In this document: positions 16,934 to 25,754 of the stretch, in pieces
Layout of the letters: each line of letters opens with the position of its first letter
How positions within the stretch are numbered: position 1 is the first letter of the stretch
DNA from: Promethearchaeota archaeon
Lineage (GTDB): Archaea > Asgardarchaeota > Lokiarchaeia > Sigyniarchaeales > SOKP01
Reading direction: 5' to 3'
Length of the DNA stretch: 64,000 bases
Assembly: GCA_019057795.1 (NCBI GenBank)
Contig: JAHLWS010000062.1
Span: 1-64,000 of the forward strand
Made by a program: the position numbers and the translations under genes
The notes under the pieces: model-generated
Seen by the model: the letters and a program-made list of their open reading frames with translations, nothing else
Databases searched by the model: none
Told to the model about the DNA's origin: nothing

Positions 16934-17129
16934 GAAATTAAATTCTTTTATTTATCAATTTTGGATATTGTTAAAACTTTTTGTAATTGTATAAATAAAT
17001 TTATAATATAATGAAACTAGTATTAAATTTATGGTCTTTTCCAATGAAAGTTGGAAGTATGGGAATTCTTTGGGTAGAATTCAAAATTCATATATAAAAT
17101 ATTAACAAAAAAATAAGGTAAATAATAAA

Positions 17130-18416
17130 ATGAACGATTTAAGAAAAAAATTGAAAATTCCAGACGGCGCATTAAAAGTAATAAACGATTTCTTACTGGA
17201 CGAAAAAAATCCACTGATAAACGATCTCTTAACTATCATAGATAAATATGGCGGAGTAGAAGAAATTAATAAAAAAGCAGAAGAAGCGAGTAAAATAGAA
17301 AACTTACTCGAAAAGTTAAAAAAGAAGAAACCAGAATATGTTAAGGATATTGAGTGGTTAATTTCTCAACGCGACAATAACTCTTTTATTAGCATAGCAG
17401 ATTATAGAAAAAAGATTTTAGGCGAAAAAGCATCTGAAATGACTTTCGACGAAGACTTTGCGATAACATTAGAACTTTCTGCGTGTCAATACTTTCCTTT
17501 CTTGATGGATATGGTAAGAGACGCCGTTGAAAATCAAACGATAGTACCTGGGAGAATAATTCGCGTAAGATACATGAAAGAACAGGAACAAGATGGGGAT
17601 TTACTAGCTATGGCAGCGGCAATGCAAATAATAGGTGCAACATGGGTTGAGACTCTTGATACAAAGGGAACTGCCCCTGGTCCAGATGGCATGCCTGTAA
17701 ACATACATCTGGGAGGCCCTGATACAATTACTGGATATTTTGGAGGTGTTGGACAACCAAACGATTTTGCGTTAAAATGGATTGACGAATTTCTTTACTA
17801 TTACACTAACTACGGCATTAAACAGGTTCTTAACGTAAATCCGGGCACTGTTTTATTAGGATATTTTATCCATAAACTTGGTATCAACAACGAATTTAAA
17901 ATTAGCGTATACATGGGTAACGATAACCCTTATTCTTGTCTTTGGACATTATTGACCGCTAAATTGTTTGCCCGGGAGGATGGAACTAGTCCCTTGATTG
18001 GCTTTAACCTTGCCAATTCAGTTAATAATGAAACTATTGAAGTAACTGCCTATATTAGAAAAAAATTTGGGTTTGAAGATGTAGTACGAATAGAACACCA
18101 TATAACTGAAACATGGAAAAGTATTGTAAGGCAGCCTTATGACCGTCGAGATGAATTAATGGAATTGGCTAAGAAAGTGAAGAATGTAAGTGCGAAGCAT
18201 GAGGGTGCAAATGTTGATGTTGACGAAAAACGGGAACATCCCACAGATATCCTTGAATATTTCATGACTAAGGAAGATATTGAAGAAGCGGGAATATGGG
18301 AAGCATTACGCATAAACCTTCTCGACCGATACGAAGCTATTAATACTACAGCTGAAGCTCTAACTAAAAAGGGACTAACATTTATAGCTGCTAAAAATTT
18401 ACATCATCGGGAATAA
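17130..18416 (+). CDS. Conserved-looking 428-residue protein of unknown function, partner of the aldolase-Fae gene
   Basis: No family is recognised. The first 110 residues are charged and helical (LLEKLKKKKPEYVKDIEWL). From about residue 110 the chain alternates strands and helices in a TIM-barrel-like rhythm with Gly-rich turns: LELSACQYFPFL, PGRIIRVRYMKEQ, GATWVETLDTKGTAPGPDG, IHLGGPDTITGYFGGVGQP, LNVNPGTVLLGYFIH, SVYMGNDNPYSC, PLIGFNLANSVN and VVRIEHHITETW. Several His, Asp and Glu residues in these turns could form an active site. It lies 19 bases before the DapA-Fae fusion on the same strand, so the two are probably one transcript and may act on linked metabolites. An enzyme role is inference. 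Confidence 0.7.
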   Translation: MNDLRKKLKIPDGALKVINDFLLDEKNPLINDLLTIIDKYGGVEEINKKAEEASKIENLLEKLKKKKPEYVKDIEWLISQRDNNSFISIADYRKKILGEKASEMTFDEDFAITLELSACQYFPFLMDMVRDAVENQTIVPGRIIRVRYMKEQEQDGDLLAMAAAMQIIGATWVETLDTKGTAPGPDGMPVNIHLGGPDTITGYFGGVGQPNDFALKWIDEFLYYYTNYGIKQVLNVNPGTVLLGYFIHKLGINNEFKISVYMGNDNPYSCLWTLLTAKLFAREDGTSPLIGFNLANSVNNETIEVTAYIRKKFGFEDVVRIEHHITETWKSIVRQPYDRRDELMELAKKVKNVSAKHEGANVDVDEKREHPTDILEYFMTKEDIEEAGIWEALRINLLDRYEAINTTAEALTKKGLTFIAAKNLHHRE

Positions 18417-18435
18417 AAAATAGAGGTTAATTTAA

Positions 18436-19926
18436 ATGGGTAAATTTGATTTTAGACCAACAGGAGTTATGCCAGCATTGGTAACTCCTTTTAACAAAGA
18501 AGATGAATCAATTAACGAAGAAAACCTTAGAAATTTAGTAAACTATCTCATAGATCAAGGAGTTACGGGACTTGTTCCGGTAGGAACGACTGGAGAGTTC
18601 GTTAACATGACTTTTGAAGAACGTTTGAGGGTCATAGAAATAGTCGTCGACGAAACGAATGGTAGAGTTCCTGTGATTGCTGGGACTGGAGAAACGGGAA
18701 CAAAGTTGGTAATTGATGCTACTAAAGCTGCAACGGACATCGGTGCAGACGCAGCTATAATTGTAACGCCCTATTATCTCAAACCTAAGGCAAAAGGGTT
18801 GTACGACCATTATTTTACTATAGCAGAAAAAACCGATATACCCTTGGTGTTGTATAATATTCCCGTCTGTACAGGAGTAGAATTGCCTTGGACTGTTGTA
18901 GAAGATCTAGTTGATATTGATAACTTCGTCGCGATAAAGGATTCTAGCGGTGACTACAAATACTTCTCTGCGTTATTAGAGAAAGTAAGCGATAAAATTT
19001 CCGTTCTAATAGGGTGGGACGAAAACGTATTAGGTGCTTTAGCTGGTGGCGCTGCGGGTTGCATACTTGGTTCTGCTAATGTTATTCCTAAAGTATGGCT
19101 CGAACTTTACGACCATGTAAAAAACAATCGGTTAATTGAAGCACAAACTCTACAAAAGAAAGTGCAAAAGCTAGCTCGAATGCTAATCAATTCTGGAGCT
19201 TTAGGCGCCAAAGAATGCTTGAATTTGATGGGCATTCCAGTAGGCACAACTAGACGCCCGATCATTTTAGGAGACGCTCTTTCATACGAACTACAAGACG
19301 AATTTAGAGTTGAACTTGAAAAGTTAGGATATATCGAAAAGAAAGAAATTAAGTTCGAGATCGATGATAAAGAACTAACGGGTCGTTTTTACGCAGTGGG
19401 TGTTACGCCTGAAAAAATTTCTGATTTCAGCTTAAAAGTCGGAGAATCGCTTGTTGGCAGTAGAGCAGAGTTAGCACATATTGATCTTTTAATAGGAAAT
19501 AAAAAGGGACCCGTAGGTGATGCTTACGCTCGTGCTTTAACTCATCCAGCGAAAGGGCGTGAAGGATTACAGGTAATTCTCGAACCAAACATGCAAGTTA
19601 AACCTGCGACTGTTATGCTCCCTACAGTTAAAATCACTTCGCTTCGCCATGCAAGTTTAACTTATGGACCTGCTCAAGCAGCTGTAGCAAAAGCGGTAAT
19701 GAAATGTGTAGAGGATGGAATTCTTCCTAAAGAGGCCGCAGAGGATATTTTAATAATTGTAAATGTATTTGTACATCCTAGCGCGAGCGCTCGAAAACGC
19801 GTTTTTATTAATAATTATAAAGCTACAAGAAATGCCATTCGAAAGGCAATGGAAGGATTACCAACGGTAGATGACGGTATTCAAAACGCTGAAAATGCAC
19901 GTCATCCCTTCAGGAACGATCCGTAA
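18436..19926 (+). CDS. DapA-type aldolase fused to formaldehyde-activating enzyme
   Basis: A 496-residue two-domain protein. Residues 5-300 are a class I aldolase of the DapA/NAL family: GTTGE at 50-54, Tyr140 in LYNIP, Schiff-base Lys168 in AIKDSSGD, IGWDENVLG and GAAGCILGSAN. The Arg that binds substrate carboxylate in true dihydrodipicolinate synthase (YNxPxRTG) is Cys145 here, so it is probably not DapA. Residues about 334-480 are formaldehyde-activating enzyme: VGESLVGSRAELAHIDLLIG with the catalytic-type His348, GPVGDAYARALTHP, HASLTYGPAQAAVAKAV and VFVHPSASA. Fae condenses formaldehyde with tetrahydromethanopterin. The fusion suggests an aldolase that releases or uses formaldehyde, for example a 4-hydroxy-2-oxobutanoate-type reaction; the substrate is inference. 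The frame is continuous with no stop between domains. Confidence 0.9.
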   Translation: MGKFDFRPTGVMPALVTPFNKEDESINEENLRNLVNYLIDQGVTGLVPVGTTGEFVNMTFEERLRVIEIVVDETNGRVPVIAGTGETGTKLVIDATKAATDIGADAAIIVTPYYLKPKAKGLYDHYFTIAEKTDIPLVLYNIPVCTGVELPWTVVEDLVDIDNFVAIKDSSGDYKYFSALLEKVSDKISVLIGWDENVLGALAGGAAGCILGSANVIPKVWLELYDHVKNNRLIEAQTLQKKVQKLARMLINSGALGAKECLNLMGIPVGTTRRPIILGDALSYELQDEFRVELEKLGYIEKKEIKFEIDDKELTGRFYAVGVTPEKISDFSLKVGESLVGSRAELAHIDLLIGNKKGPVGDAYARALTHPAKGREGLQVILEPNMQVKPATVMLPTVKITSLRHASLTYGPAQAAVAKAVMKCVEDGILPKEAAEDILIIVNVFVHPSASARKRVFINNYKATRNAIRKAMEGLPTVDDGIQNAENARHPFRNDP

Positions 19927-19967
19927 TTAGAATGTTAAAAATAAATAATTTATTTTTTTATATTTCT

Positions 19968-20125
19968 TTATCTTTTTCTTTTTGTGTACTTTTGTTTCTC
20001 TTCGACTTTCTTGATAAACAAATGAACGCTAAAATAAATTGAAATCGCCCCAATTAATAATCAAAATACTGATAAAAGAACTGGCTGTTCCCCAGAGATT
20101 GAATATCTTAACTCTTTATGATACT
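19968..20125 (-). pseudogene. Decayed membrane-helix remnant
   Basis: On the minus strand one frame reads IFNLWGTASSFISILII and, after a one-base shift, the neighbouring frame continues as a hydrophobic segment LLIGAISIYFSVHLFIKK and a charged tail (VEEKQKYTKRKR) before a stop. Neither frame alone is a gene; together they look like the C-terminus of a small membrane protein broken by a frameshift. The rest of the 19927-20284 gap shows only AT-rich sequence. Confidence 0.3.
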
Positions 20126-20284
20126 AAATTTATATTTTATTAATTTTCGAATTTTGTAATATTATTAATTAAAAGAATGTAGTTAAAACTTTTATAATTG
20201 ATAATCTGAACATTGAAATTCTTTTCATAAAATTCTACAATAACAATAAAAATAAAATCCAAAATCTTTAAGAGGAGAATCATT

Positions 20285-20764
20285 ATGAACGAGAAAAAAG
20301 TAGAATTAAAGGTTGGAGAAACTGCTCCCGAATTTTGTCTTCCAGATAAAGATAACAAGGAAGTATGTCTAAAAGATTTCAAAGGTAAATATGTTATCGT
20401 ACATTTTTATCCTAAAGATAATACTCCCGGCTGCACAATTGAGGCAATTGGTTTTACAGGAATTTTACCCGAATTTCAAAAGCTAAACGCAGACGTTATT
20501 GGTATAAGCCCTGATAGTCCCGAATCTCACGCTAAATTTGTTGAAAAAAAGAATTTGAAAGTTATTTTGTTAAGTGATTTGGATAAAGAAGTATTAAAAA
20601 AATATGGAGCGTGGGGATCAAAAGCTTATCGAGGTAAGACTTATATGGGAGTTACTCGAAGCACTTATTTAGTAAATCCGGAAGGTAAAATTTCTTATAT
20701 GTGGCCAAAAGTTAGAGTGAAAGGACATGTTGAAGAAGTTAAAAGTATTTTAGCGGGTTTATAA
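20285..20764 (+). CDS. bcp: Peroxiredoxin, BCP/PrxQ type
   Basis: A 159-residue thioredoxin-fold peroxidase. The start VGETAPEFCLPDKDNKEVCLKDFKGK is followed by VIVHFYPKDNTPGCTIEA, with peroxidatic Cys in TPGCT, and GVTRSTYLVNPEGKI near the end. The second Cys five residues after the peroxidatic Cys, seen in many BCPs, is Ile here (CTIEAIGF), so resolution probably uses an external thiol. It reduces hydroperoxides with thioredoxin-like reductants. The ATG at 20285 is preceded by AAGAGGAGA at the right distance. Confidence 0.9.
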   Translation: MNEKKVELKVGETAPEFCLPDKDNKEVCLKDFKGKYVIVHFYPKDNTPGCTIEAIGFTGILPEFQKLNADVIGISPDSPESHAKFVEKKNLKVILLSDLDKEVLKKYGAWGSKAYRGKTYMGVTRSTYLVNPEGKISYMWPKVRVKGHVEEVKSILAGL

Positions 20765-20830
20765 ATAAAACCTTTAAAACATCTAAACATATTAAAATTA
20801 ATTAAAATTAAAAGAGAATTAAGAATTTAC

Positions 20831-21271
20831 ATGATTGATAGAAAATTCATTGGCTACGAATTTACACCAAATGAAATGGTTATTACTCGTTGGCGAATCT
20901 CTCATTTTGCTAACGCGATAAGGGAATCGAACCCAATTTATTACGACATCAATGAAGCCAAAAATCAAGGTTTTAAAGACATACCAGTTCCTACTACTTT
21001 TTACACGAGAATGACCTTCTCAGATAATAATTTTTTTTCAACTATGGGGATAGATTTTAGAAAATTATTAGATGGTGGCAGAGAAATTAGGTATTACTCT
21101 CAAGGTTGTGCAGGAGATACCATTATATATCAAACCAAAGTCGAAAATATTGTTGAAAAGGAAGGCAAAAGAGGTAAAATGGATTTAATAACGGTGGTCA
21201 CAAGTGGAAAAAACAAGGATACTGGAGAAAAGGTTTTTGATTTAATCATTTCATTAATCGTGTTCCATTAA
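20831..21271 (+). CDS. MaoC-like hydratase, N-terminal-type hot-dog subunit
   Basis: A 146-residue hot-dog fold protein resembling the N-terminal half of double-hot-dog MaoC dehydratases: YEFTPNEMVITRWRISHFANAI, ESNPIYYDINEAKNQGFKDIPVPTTFYTRM and GGREIRYYSQGCAGDTIIYQTKV. It is followed after 21 bases by a second MaoC gene, so the two probably form a heteromer acting on hydroxyacyl-CoA or enoyl-CoA in fatty-acid or isoprenoid-type metabolism. The catalytic D-x4-H of this fold is in the second protein. Confidence 0.72.
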   Translation: MIDRKFIGYEFTPNEMVITRWRISHFANAIRESNPIYYDINEAKNQGFKDIPVPTTFYTRMTFSDNNFFSTMGIDFRKLLDGGREIRYYSQGCAGDTIIYQTKVENIVEKEGKRGKMDLITVVTSGKNKDTGEKVFDLIISLIVFH

Positions 21272-21292
21272 ATTAAAAAGGTGATTTGAAAA

Positions 21293-21724
21293 TTGTCTAA
21301 AGAAGAATTGTTTTTTGAAGATATTTCAACGGGAATGGAATTACCTACATCAAAAAGGGGACCAATTGTTCGACAACAATTAATAGATTACGCATCAGCA
21401 TCTGGAGATTATAATAAAATTCATTACGACGAGGGATTTGCGAAAATAGCTAAACTACCTGGATGTATTGCCCATGGAATGCTTGTTATGTCAATAGTCG
21501 GGTCCTACATTACCGATTGGGCAAAGGGAGGAGTATTAAAAAACTTCAAAATAAGATTTGCTGGTATGACAAATGAGAACGATACTTTAACGTTAAAAGG
21601 AAAGGTATTGAAAAAATACTCTGAAAACGACGAAAATTTGGTCGAAATTAGCGTTCTCAGCGAAACTCAAGACGAAAGAATTACAACGCAAGGTTCCGCA
21701 GTTATAGCCCTGAAAACAAAGTAA
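21293..21724 (+). CDS. MaoC-like (R)-specific enoyl-CoA hydratase
   Basis: A 143-residue hot-dog protein with the hydratase motif YASASGDYNKIHYDEGFA, containing the catalytic Asp and His (ASGDYNKIH), then LPGCIAHGMLVMSIVGSY, KNFKIRFAGM and NDTLTLKGKV. This is the catalytic half of a MaoC pair. The start is TTG at 21293, supported by AAAAGGTGA 6-12 bases before it; non-ATG starts recur in this window. The product would hydrate a trans-2-enoyl-CoA or dehydrate a 3-hydroxyacyl-CoA. Confidence 0.85.
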   Translation: MSKEELFFEDISTGMELPTSKRGPIVRQQLIDYASASGDYNKIHYDEGFAKIAKLPGCIAHGMLVMSIVGSYITDWAKGGVLKNFKIRFAGMTNENDTLTLKGKVLKKYSENDENLVEISVLSETQDERITTQGSAVIALKTK

Positions 21725-21929
21725 TTTTAATTTTTTCCTAATTATTTCTTTATGAATTATTTATATTCCAAATAAAAGAGCTATAACTCAAAATAATTCA
21801 TTTAGAAAGTTAATATCTAATAAGGCTTATATTGATATTCTTTAAATATTTCTTAATTAATTAGGTTTCAATCATAAATGAAATCTTCAGACTTAAGGTT
21901 TTAAAACATTTTTTTAAAGGTGTAAAAAT

Positions 21930-22502
21930 TTGGATGTAAAAATTGCGATTGAAAAGAGAAGAGCATATAGATCTTTTGAACCAGTTGAAATCTCCGACGA
22001 ACTAATAGAAGATTTAGCCGGATCAGCGCGATTAGCGCCATCTTGTTTTAATAAACAGCCATGGAGATATGTATTTGTTCGCGATAAAGAGCAACTAGAA
22101 AAACTTCACGGGTCATTATCAATAACTAATAAGTGGGTAGAATTAGGTTCGTTAATTATTGCAGTGTTTAGCGAAGTAGAAAATGATTGCATTATCAAAG
22201 AAAGGCAATATTATCTTTTCGATACGGGTTTAGCGAGCGCCTTTATAATGCTCCGAGCTACAGAATTAGGTCTTGTTGCGCACCCTATCGCAGGTTTTAA
22301 TGAAGATGGGGCGAAGAGAGTGCTTGGCATTCCAGAACACATGCGATTAATTTCCTTAATAGTAATCGGTAAACGCTCTAAAGAAATTAAAGAAGAATTA
22401 ACAGATATACAAAAATCCAAAGAGGATCAAAGACCAGAAAGAAAGCAATTTAAAGAATTCGTTTACATAGATGAATTTACCAAACCATTTAACAAGTCAT
22501 AG
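21930..22502 (+). CDS. Nitroreductase-family flavoprotein
   Basis: A 190-residue FMN-binding nitroreductase fold protein: IEKRRAYRSFEPVEISDELI, the ARLAPSCFNKQPWRYVFVRD flavin-binding segment, YYLFDTGLASAFIMLRATELGL and HPIAGFNEDGAKRVLGIP. It uses NAD(P)H to reduce nitro compounds, quinones or flavin; the natural substrate is unknown. The start is TTG at 21930 with AAAGGTG upstream. The YyaL-like gene begins 4 bases after the stop, so the two are translationally coupled. Confidence 0.85.
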   Translation: MDVKIAIEKRRAYRSFEPVEISDELIEDLAGSARLAPSCFNKQPWRYVFVRDKEQLEKLHGSLSITNKWVELGSLIIAVFSEVENDCIIKERQYYLFDTGLASAFIMLRATELGLVAHPIAGFNEDGAKRVLGIPEHMRLISLIVIGKRSKEIKEELTDIQKSKEDQRPERKQFKEFVYIDEFTKPFNKS

Positions 22503-22505
22503 AAG

Positions 22506-24635
22506 GTGAAAATCATAGAAGAAAACAAAAAACAAAAAGATGAGCGTCAATCTAATAGAAAATTCAATAAATTAATAACTGAAAAAAGCCCTTATTTACT
22601 GCAACACGCTGAGAATCCAGTAGATTGGTATCCTTGGGGGGAAGAGGCTTTTGAAAAAGCAAAAACAGAAGATAAACCGATATTTCTTTCAGTTGGCTAC
22701 TCTACTTGCCATTGGTGCCATGTAATGGCACACGAATCTTTTGAAGACACTATTGTTGCTAAATTAATGAACGATGTTTTTGTATCTATTAAAGTCGATC
22801 GGGAAGAACGACCTGATATCGATAAAATATATATGACCGTCTGCCAAATTATGACTAATTCCGGGGGCTGGCCACTAACGATTCTAATGACTCCAGATAA
22901 AAAACCTTTCTTTGCCGGCACATATTTTCCCAAAGAAAGCCGTTTTGGAAGAATTGGCTTAATTGATTTAATAAATCGCGTAAATAATTTGTGGAAAAAC
23001 GAAAGAAAGGAGCTGTTAGCGTCGAGCGAAAAAATTACATTTGCATTACAAGACATCAACATTGAGTCTCCAGGAAGAAGTCTTGAAGAAAAAGTTATAG
23101 AAAACGCTTATTCTCGGTTAAGTATGCGATTTGACGAAAAGAGAGGTGGCTTTGGTAGCGCACCAAAATTTCCTTCTCCTCATAACTTATTATTCTTATT
23201 AAGATATTGGAAAAGAACAGAAGATAAAAACGCTTTAGATATGGTTAAAAGTACTCTTAAGGCTATGAGGCGAGGCGGTATTTACGATCAAATTGGTTTT
23301 GGATTTCATCGCTATTCTACTGATGTTAACTGGTTAGTACCTCATTTCGAGAAGATGTTGTATGATCAAGCCCTTTTAGCGCTCAGCTATATAGAAGCTT
23401 ATCAAGCGACTGGAAATATTGAGTATGGAAACACTGCTAAAGAGATTTTTACATATGTTTTGCGAGATATGAGCTCTCCTGAGGGAGGATTCTATTCGGC
23501 CGAAGACGCGGATAGCGAAGGAGAAGAGGGAAAGTTTTATGTTTGGACTAAAGAAGAGATTGAAAATATCTTAGAAAAAGAGGATGCTGAGCTAATAGAA
23601 AGTATTTACAATGTTGAAACTAATGGTAATTATTTAGATGAAGCTACTAGAGCGAAAACTGGCAAAAATATTCTTCATTTGAAGGTTGATTTATCTAAAC
23701 TCGCTAACCCTCAAGACGAAAGTTTTCATAGTTCTATAGAATCTATGAGACAAAAGCTTTTCAATTCGCGAGAAACCCGGATTAAACCTCATCGGGACGA
23801 TAAAATATTAACTGATTGGAATGGATTAATGATTGCCGCATTAGCTAAAGGTGGTTTCGTATTGAATGAACAAAAATACATTGAAGCCGCGAAAAAAGCC
23901 GTAGCTTTCATCCTTAAAGATTTAAGGAAGTCAAATGGGCGTCTTTTACATAGGTATCGCGACGGGACGGCTGAAATTGACGCTTATGTAGATGATTATT
24001 CGTTTCTTATCTGGGGTTTAATTAATTTATATGAGGCTACATTTGACACATTTTATCTAAAAACGGTTATAGATTTAACTGAAGACCAAATAAATCATTT
24101 TTGGGACTCGTTTATAGGGGGGTTCTTCTTTACTGCGGAAGACGGAGAAAAATTGTTAGCTCGTCAGAAAGAGATTTATGACGGTGCTATTCCTTCTGGA
24201 AACTCTGTTGCGATGTTGAACCTACTCAAGTTAGCTCAACTTACAGGAAATCAAGATTACGAGAAAAAAGCTGATCACATTAGTCGAGTTTTTGCTGAAA
24301 ACATTCGAAAGTCGCCCGTAGCACATACTTTTCTTTTGTCAGCTGTCGATTACGCCGTTGGACCGACTTATTCTCTCGTTATTGCAGGAGACACAGGCAA
24401 AGAAGATACTAATGATATGTTGTCTGAGATAAAGAAACATTTTTTGCCTAATAAATCGTTAATCTTTCGGCCCACAGAAAAAACAAGTCCAAAAATAGAC
24501 GAGTTTTCTAATTTCGTTCAATATTTTGACAAATTCGACGGAAAAGCTACTGCGTACGTATGCATTAATAAAACTTGTAAGACACCAACAAATGATGTGA
24601 ACAAAGCTTTAGAATATTTGAGTTCAAAAGGATAA
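22506..24635 (+). CDS. YyaL/DUF255 protein, thioredoxin-like plus (alpha/alpha)6 barrel
   Basis: A 709-residue protein with the highly conserved N-terminus of the YyaL / SPATA20 family: [49 protein letters not shown] (thioredoxin-like CxxC), [14 protein letters not shown] and [23 protein letters not shown]. The remainder has the six-hairpin glycosidase-like fold (GGFHRYSTD-like and [14 protein letters not shown] segments). Biochemical function in prokaryotes is not established. The start is GTG at 22506, 4 bases after the nitroreductase stop with AGAAGG before it. Length is normal for the family. Confidence 0.9.
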   Translation: MKIIEENKKQKDERQSNRKFNKLITEKSPYLLQHAENPVDWYPWGEEAFEKAKTEDKPIFLSVGYSTCHWCHVMAHESFEDTIVAKLMNDVFVSIKVDREERPDIDKIYMTVCQIMTNSGGWPLTILMTPDKKPFFAGTYFPKESRFGRIGLIDLINRVNNLWKNERKELLASSEKITFALQDINIESPGRSLEEKVIENAYSRLSMRFDEKRGGFGSAPKFPSPHNLLFLLRYWKRTEDKNALDMVKSTLKAMRRGGIYDQIGFGFHRYSTDVNWLVPHFEKMLYDQALLALSYIEAYQATGNIEYGNTAKEIFTYVLRDMSSPEGGFYSAEDADSEGEEGKFYVWTKEEIENILEKEDAELIESIYNVETNGNYLDEATRAKTGKNILHLKVDLSKLANPQDESFHSSIESMRQKLFNSRETRIKPHRDDKILTDWNGLMIAALAKGGFVLNEQKYIEAAKKAVAFILKDLRKSNGRLLHRYRDGTAEIDAYVDDYSFLIWGLINLYEATFDTFYLKTVIDLTEDQINHFWDSFIGGFFFTAEDGEKLLARQKEIYDGAIPSGNSVAMLNLLKLAQLTGNQDYEKKADHISRVFAENIRKSPVAHTFLLSAVDYAVGPTYSLVIAGDTGKEDTNDMLSEIKKHFLPNKSLIFRPTEKTSPKIDEFSNFVQYFDKFDGKATAYVCINKTCKTPTNDVNKALEYLSSKG

Positions 24636-24688
24636 ACAAATTATTTCAATTTTTTCAAAAGTAGGGACAGAAAAAAAAGATTTAGAGC

Positions 24689-25066
24689 TTATTTTAATTT
24701 TGAAGAGACGAGTTTTTCCATTTCATTAATTGATGCTACTTTATCCATCTCTTCTTGCGTTATCAATAACTTTAGGATACCGTTCTTTAAAAGATAAGCA
24801 GAAGGATATTTAGCATCTTGAATGTCGTACTTATTCAAAAATTCGTCCTTATGCAGAAATTCAGTCTCTATGTTTAATGTGCCAAGAAAAGATTTCCATT
24901 CTTTCTTCATGCCGAAGGGGCTGAATGTTTGGGCACAAAGATTACATTTATAAGTACTGGGTCTTAAAGCCTTATGCCAGAAATCTTTTACAGTATTTAC
25001 TATTCCCGAATCTGCATTATATATAAAAACCAACTTTTCTTCGTTATTTTTACTCATTATTATCAC
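24689..25066 (-). CDS. Small conserved CxxC protein of unknown function
   Basis: A 125-residue soluble protein. The core is VFIYNADSGIVNTVKDFWHKALRPSTYKCNLCAQTF, a pattern I recognise from uncharacterised bacterial and archaeal proteins with the same NADSG...P.TY.CNLC signature. The CNLC pair (about residues 41-44) could bind metal or be redox active. A start at Met1 or Met4 is possible. It converges on the YyaL-like gene. No function is assigned. Confidence 0.55.
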   Translation of the reverse strand: MIIMSKNNEEKLVFIYNADSGIVNTVKDFWHKALRPSTYKCNLCAQTFSPFGMKKEWKSFLGTLNIETEFLHKDEFLNKYDIQDAKYPSAYLLKNGILKLLITQEEMDKVASINEMEKLVSSKLK

Positions 25067-25194
25067 CCGTGATAAACAAAACCTATCTAAATAATTAGAA
25101 ATTAACTGAAAATTTTAATCTGTTCCTTATTATTCATAAATTTTATTGATAAATTGAAATAATTTATTTGAATTATGTTGAGATTTTTTTCCTT

Positions 25195-25581
25195 TTATTT
25201 ATTAATAAACACTTCTCTTATTTTTTCCATTCTTTTTCTATTAACTCCCATGTCGCTGTGACCTGACCTTGCGCGAGAACGAAACTGGATAATCTTTTCC
25301 CTATCATCAAAAAGAAATTCCACATCATCGACGAACTTGAATGTAGCTGTTCGAACTTCGGCATGAATGTAATTTTCTGTATTTGTTATTATCTTGGTTC
25401 TTTTCAATGAGTTTACGATTTTAATTATTTTTTCTTTTGCTTCACTCATCGTCCCAGAATAACTAATAGGACTTATTATGTGTTTAGCGTCTGTAGCTTG
25501 GGTAGAGACGCAGTTTGGTGTATTTGGACACGGATAAAACTTTCCATCGACAATCCCTACAGGTTTTTGTGTTTTTACCAT
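25195..25581 (-). CDS. DUF1499 family protein
   Basis: A 128-residue protein with the DUF1499 pattern: the PCPNTPNCVSTQA N-terminus, HIISPISYSG, a helix with an Ile-rich periodicity, EVRTATFKFVDDVEFLFDD and the terminal IQFRSRARSGHSDMGVNRKRMEKIRE. The family is widespread in bacteria and plants and has no settled function. The start follows a possible GGTGGT on the minus strand. It is monocistronic. Confidence 0.85.
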   Translation of the reverse strand: MVKTQKPVGIVDGKFYPCPNTPNCVSTQATDAKHIISPISYSGTMSEAKEKIIKIVNSLKRTKIITNTENYIHAEVRTATFKFVDDVEFLFDDREKIIQFRSRARSGHSDMGVNRKRMEKIREVFINK

Positions 25582-25754
25582 TATTTAACCACCATCATTA
25601 ATATGCTTAATAAAATAAGATAAAAATAGGTTTAAATTAATTCTGGTTTTAGATTAAAAAGAGACAAGATATATCGCTTAAAGTAATAATCTAAAATCTC
25701 GAACTATATTATATTTTAAACGCTTAAAATTTCCTTAACGAGTTCAATTATTCT

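Noticed and set aside
18436-19340. True dihydrodipicolinate synthase for lysine synthesis
   Set aside because: The substrate-binding Arg after YNxP is Cys, no lysine genes are nearby, and the domain is fused to Fae.
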